A stretch of DNA of 5,945 nt, taken from an uncultured Bacilli bacterium (lineage in GTDB: Bacteria; Bacillota_I; Bacilli_A; RF39; UBA660). A program made the position numbers and the translations under genes. The stretch covers positions 1 through 5,945 of the forward strand of contig CAKOPG010000031.1 of assembly GCA_934098745.1 (NCBI GenBank). Direction: 5' to 3'. Shown here piece after piece: positions 5,090 through 5,945 of the stretch. Positions within the stretch are counted from its first letter, which is position 1; every line of letters starts with the position of its first letter. The notes under the pieces were generated by a model. It had not been told where the DNA came from, made no database searches, and was given only the letters and a program-made list of their open reading frames with translations.

Positions 5090-5797
5090 ATGCCTACAGG
5101 TAATTTTTTCGGGGGATTAGCAGTATGTTTTCTACTAAGTTTTATTCTTGGATTAGAAAGACAAATAAGAAGAAGATCATTAGGCCTTAGAACCATGATT
5201 TTAGTAGCCATTGGTTCATATATGTTTGTTAGTTTTTCTTTCTTAGTAAAAGGATATACAATAGATGTATCAAGAATTGCTTCGCAAGTCGTAGCTGGTA
5301 TCGGTTTTCTTGGCGCTGGAGTTATTATTAAAGATAATGCTAAAAGTCAAGTTAAAGGCTTAACCACCGCTGCCACCTTATGGTGTGACTCTGCCATTGG
5401 CATATTGTGTGCGGCTGGCTATTTAACTGAAGCTACTATTGGAGCTATCTTTGTCTTACTTACTAATGTATTATTGAGATATGTTAATAGTTTTATTAAT
5501 AATAAATCTGAAGAAAGAACTATTATCGAAAACTTTGAAATTAATTTTATAACCAATAATAATCCTAATAAAGTAATGGAATATATCGTAAATTTTGATA
5601 ATAAACAAGAAAATATTGAAAATATTAATTATAAAATATCTGGTAATGATATTAATATAATAGCAGCTGTAAAAAAATCTAATGAAAATATTATTGGTAA
5701 ATTTATTAATAAAGTAGTCAATGAATTTAATATCAAATCATATGAATTTAAAAAAGTGTCAGAAGTAAAACAAGATGACGAAAATGATGAATTATAA
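5090..5797 (+). CDS. MgtC/SapB-family inner membrane protein, 235 aa
   Basis: MgtC-family proteins are membrane proteins linked to growth at low Mg2+, control of F-type ATPase and, in pathogens, survival in macrophages; many members in non-pathogens have unknown roles. The N-terminal half carries the family core: GLERQIRR (21-28), GLRT (32-35), IGSYMF (41-46), RIASQVVAGIGFLGAGVII (62-80) and GLTTAATLWCDSAIG (90-104). About five hydrophobic segments cover residues 8-131. The C-terminal part (about 145-225) is soluble and beta/alpha in pattern, corresponding to the ACT-like domain of longer MgtC proteins, and is markedly AT-rich with Asn/Ile/Lys bias. AGGGAG (5077-5082) lies 7 bases before ATG. 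A promoter precedes it, and a prepilin-like gene begins 13 bases after its stop without a terminator between, so both are probably cotranscribed. Confidence 0.93.
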   Translation: MPTGNFFGGLAVCFLLSFILGLERQIRRRSLGLRTMILVAIGSYMFVSFSFLVKGYTIDVSRIASQVVAGIGFLGAGVIIKDNAKSQVKGLTTAATLWCDSAIGILCAAGYLTEATIGAIFVLLTNVLLRYVNSFINNKSEERTIIENFEINFITNNNPNKVMEYIVNFDNKQENIENINYKISGNDINIIAAVKKSNENIIGKFINKVVNEFNIKSYEFKKVSEVKQDDENDEL

Positions 5798-5810
5798 GGA
5801 TGTATTAGTT

Positions 5811-5945
5811 ATGAGAAAAAATAAAAATCAAGGATTTACCTTAATTGAACTATTAGCTACCATTGTTATTTTAGCGCTTGTCGTTGGTATATCTATTTAT
5901 AGTGCTATTACATATATTAATAGTTCTAAAGAAAAAAACTATTTA
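5811..5945 (+). CDS. type IV prepilin-like protein, N-terminus (3' partial)
   Basis: Forty-five residues are visible, running off the window. The leader MRKNKNQG is followed by FTLIELLATIVILALVVGISI, the class III (type IV pilin/pseudopilin) signal: cleavage after G8, F as the new first residue and E at position +5, with a hydrophobic helix of about 20 residues used for membrane insertion and pilus packing. A prepilin peptidase (PilD/ComC type) would process it in the membrane. A weak SD, AAGGA (5796-5800), lies about 10 bases upstream and overlaps the MgtC-family stop codon. The ATG at 5800 reads only two codons before TAG. In gut Bacillota such N-termini often precede FGE/lectin-type C-terminal modules like the one at 1-504, but the C-terminus of this gene is not visible, so whether it is a pilin, a pseudopilin or a lectin-bearing protein cannot be decided. 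Confidence 0.88.
   Translation, partial: MRKNKNQGFTLIELLATIVILALVVGISIYSAITYINSSKEKNYL

Noticed and set aside
505..5945. A template repeat, reverse transcriptase or Avd gene elsewhere in the window
   Set aside because: No second GC-rich copy of the 371-480 segment and no protein with RT motifs is present; all remaining genes have other identities or no RT features.
1..5945. Alternative genetic code (TGA as tryptophan)
   Set aside because: None of the nine visible stops is TGA (eight TAA, one TAG), but tryptophan is always TGG and no in-frame TGA is seen, so the standard bacterial code explains everything.
1..5945. CRISPR array, tRNA/rRNA genes, insertion sequences, riboswitches
   Set aside because: No regularly spaced repeats, cloverleaf or rRNA-like sequence, transposase motif or terminal inverted repeats were seen; leaders are too short for known riboswitches.

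Overview
The window is AT-rich bacterial chromosome with a low-GC Bacillota style of gene expression: strong AGGTG/AGGAGG ribosome binding sites, sigma-A-like promoters (TTGATA/TAAAAT, TTGAAA/TAAAAT, TGnTATAAT), U-tract terminators, a Gram-positive (type 2) peptide deformylase and a YjcZ-like tiny sporulation-type membrane protein. Tryptophan is read from TGG, no TGA occurs in frame, and eight of nine visible stops are TAA (one TAG). My inference is an uncultured or gut-type member of the Bacilli (RF39/Erysipelotrichales-like); I cannot place it further from sequence alone.

Layout. 1-504 (+) is the C-terminal part of a secreted C-type-lectin/FGE-fold protein whose last ~130 bases look like the variable region of a diversity-generating retroelement (DGR) target. 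A bidirectional hairpin terminator (504-537) separates it from a convergent tail-anchored membrane protein of unknown function (536-1048, -). Next comes a 61-residue Gly/Pro/Tyr-rich protein (1127-1312, -). A divergent promoter then starts a two-gene operon: a single-pass membrane protein with an extracellular domain (1424-2206) coupled to a GT2 glycosyltransferase (2214-3275), closed by a terminator at the stop codon. 3336-4136 (+) is an unknown 266-residue protein with its own promoter. It overlaps the end of convergent def (4118-4666, -), and a two-way terminator hairpin is built into the overlap. 4734-4946 (-) is the YjcZ-like protein. 5090-5797 (+) is an MgtC/SapB-family membrane protein, followed after 13 bases by the start of a type IV prepilin-like gene (5811 to the window end).

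How it fits together. The two edges may show two halves of one theme: a C-terminal lectin-like module with DGR-like diversification at the left edge and a prepilin N-terminus at the right edge. From memory of gut Bacillota, these two parts are often found in a single protein (prepilin leader, then FGE/lectin module), so the organism may carry several such displayed, diversified surface proteins. No reverse transcriptase, accessory gene or template repeat is inside the window, so the DGR call rests on protein motif and base composition only. The rest is compact housekeeping and envelope sequence: a GT2 enzyme with an exported partner, def, and an MgtC-like protein. No gene-free stretch exceeds 300 bases; the longest gaps are 4947-5089 and 1313-1420, both divergent promoter regions.
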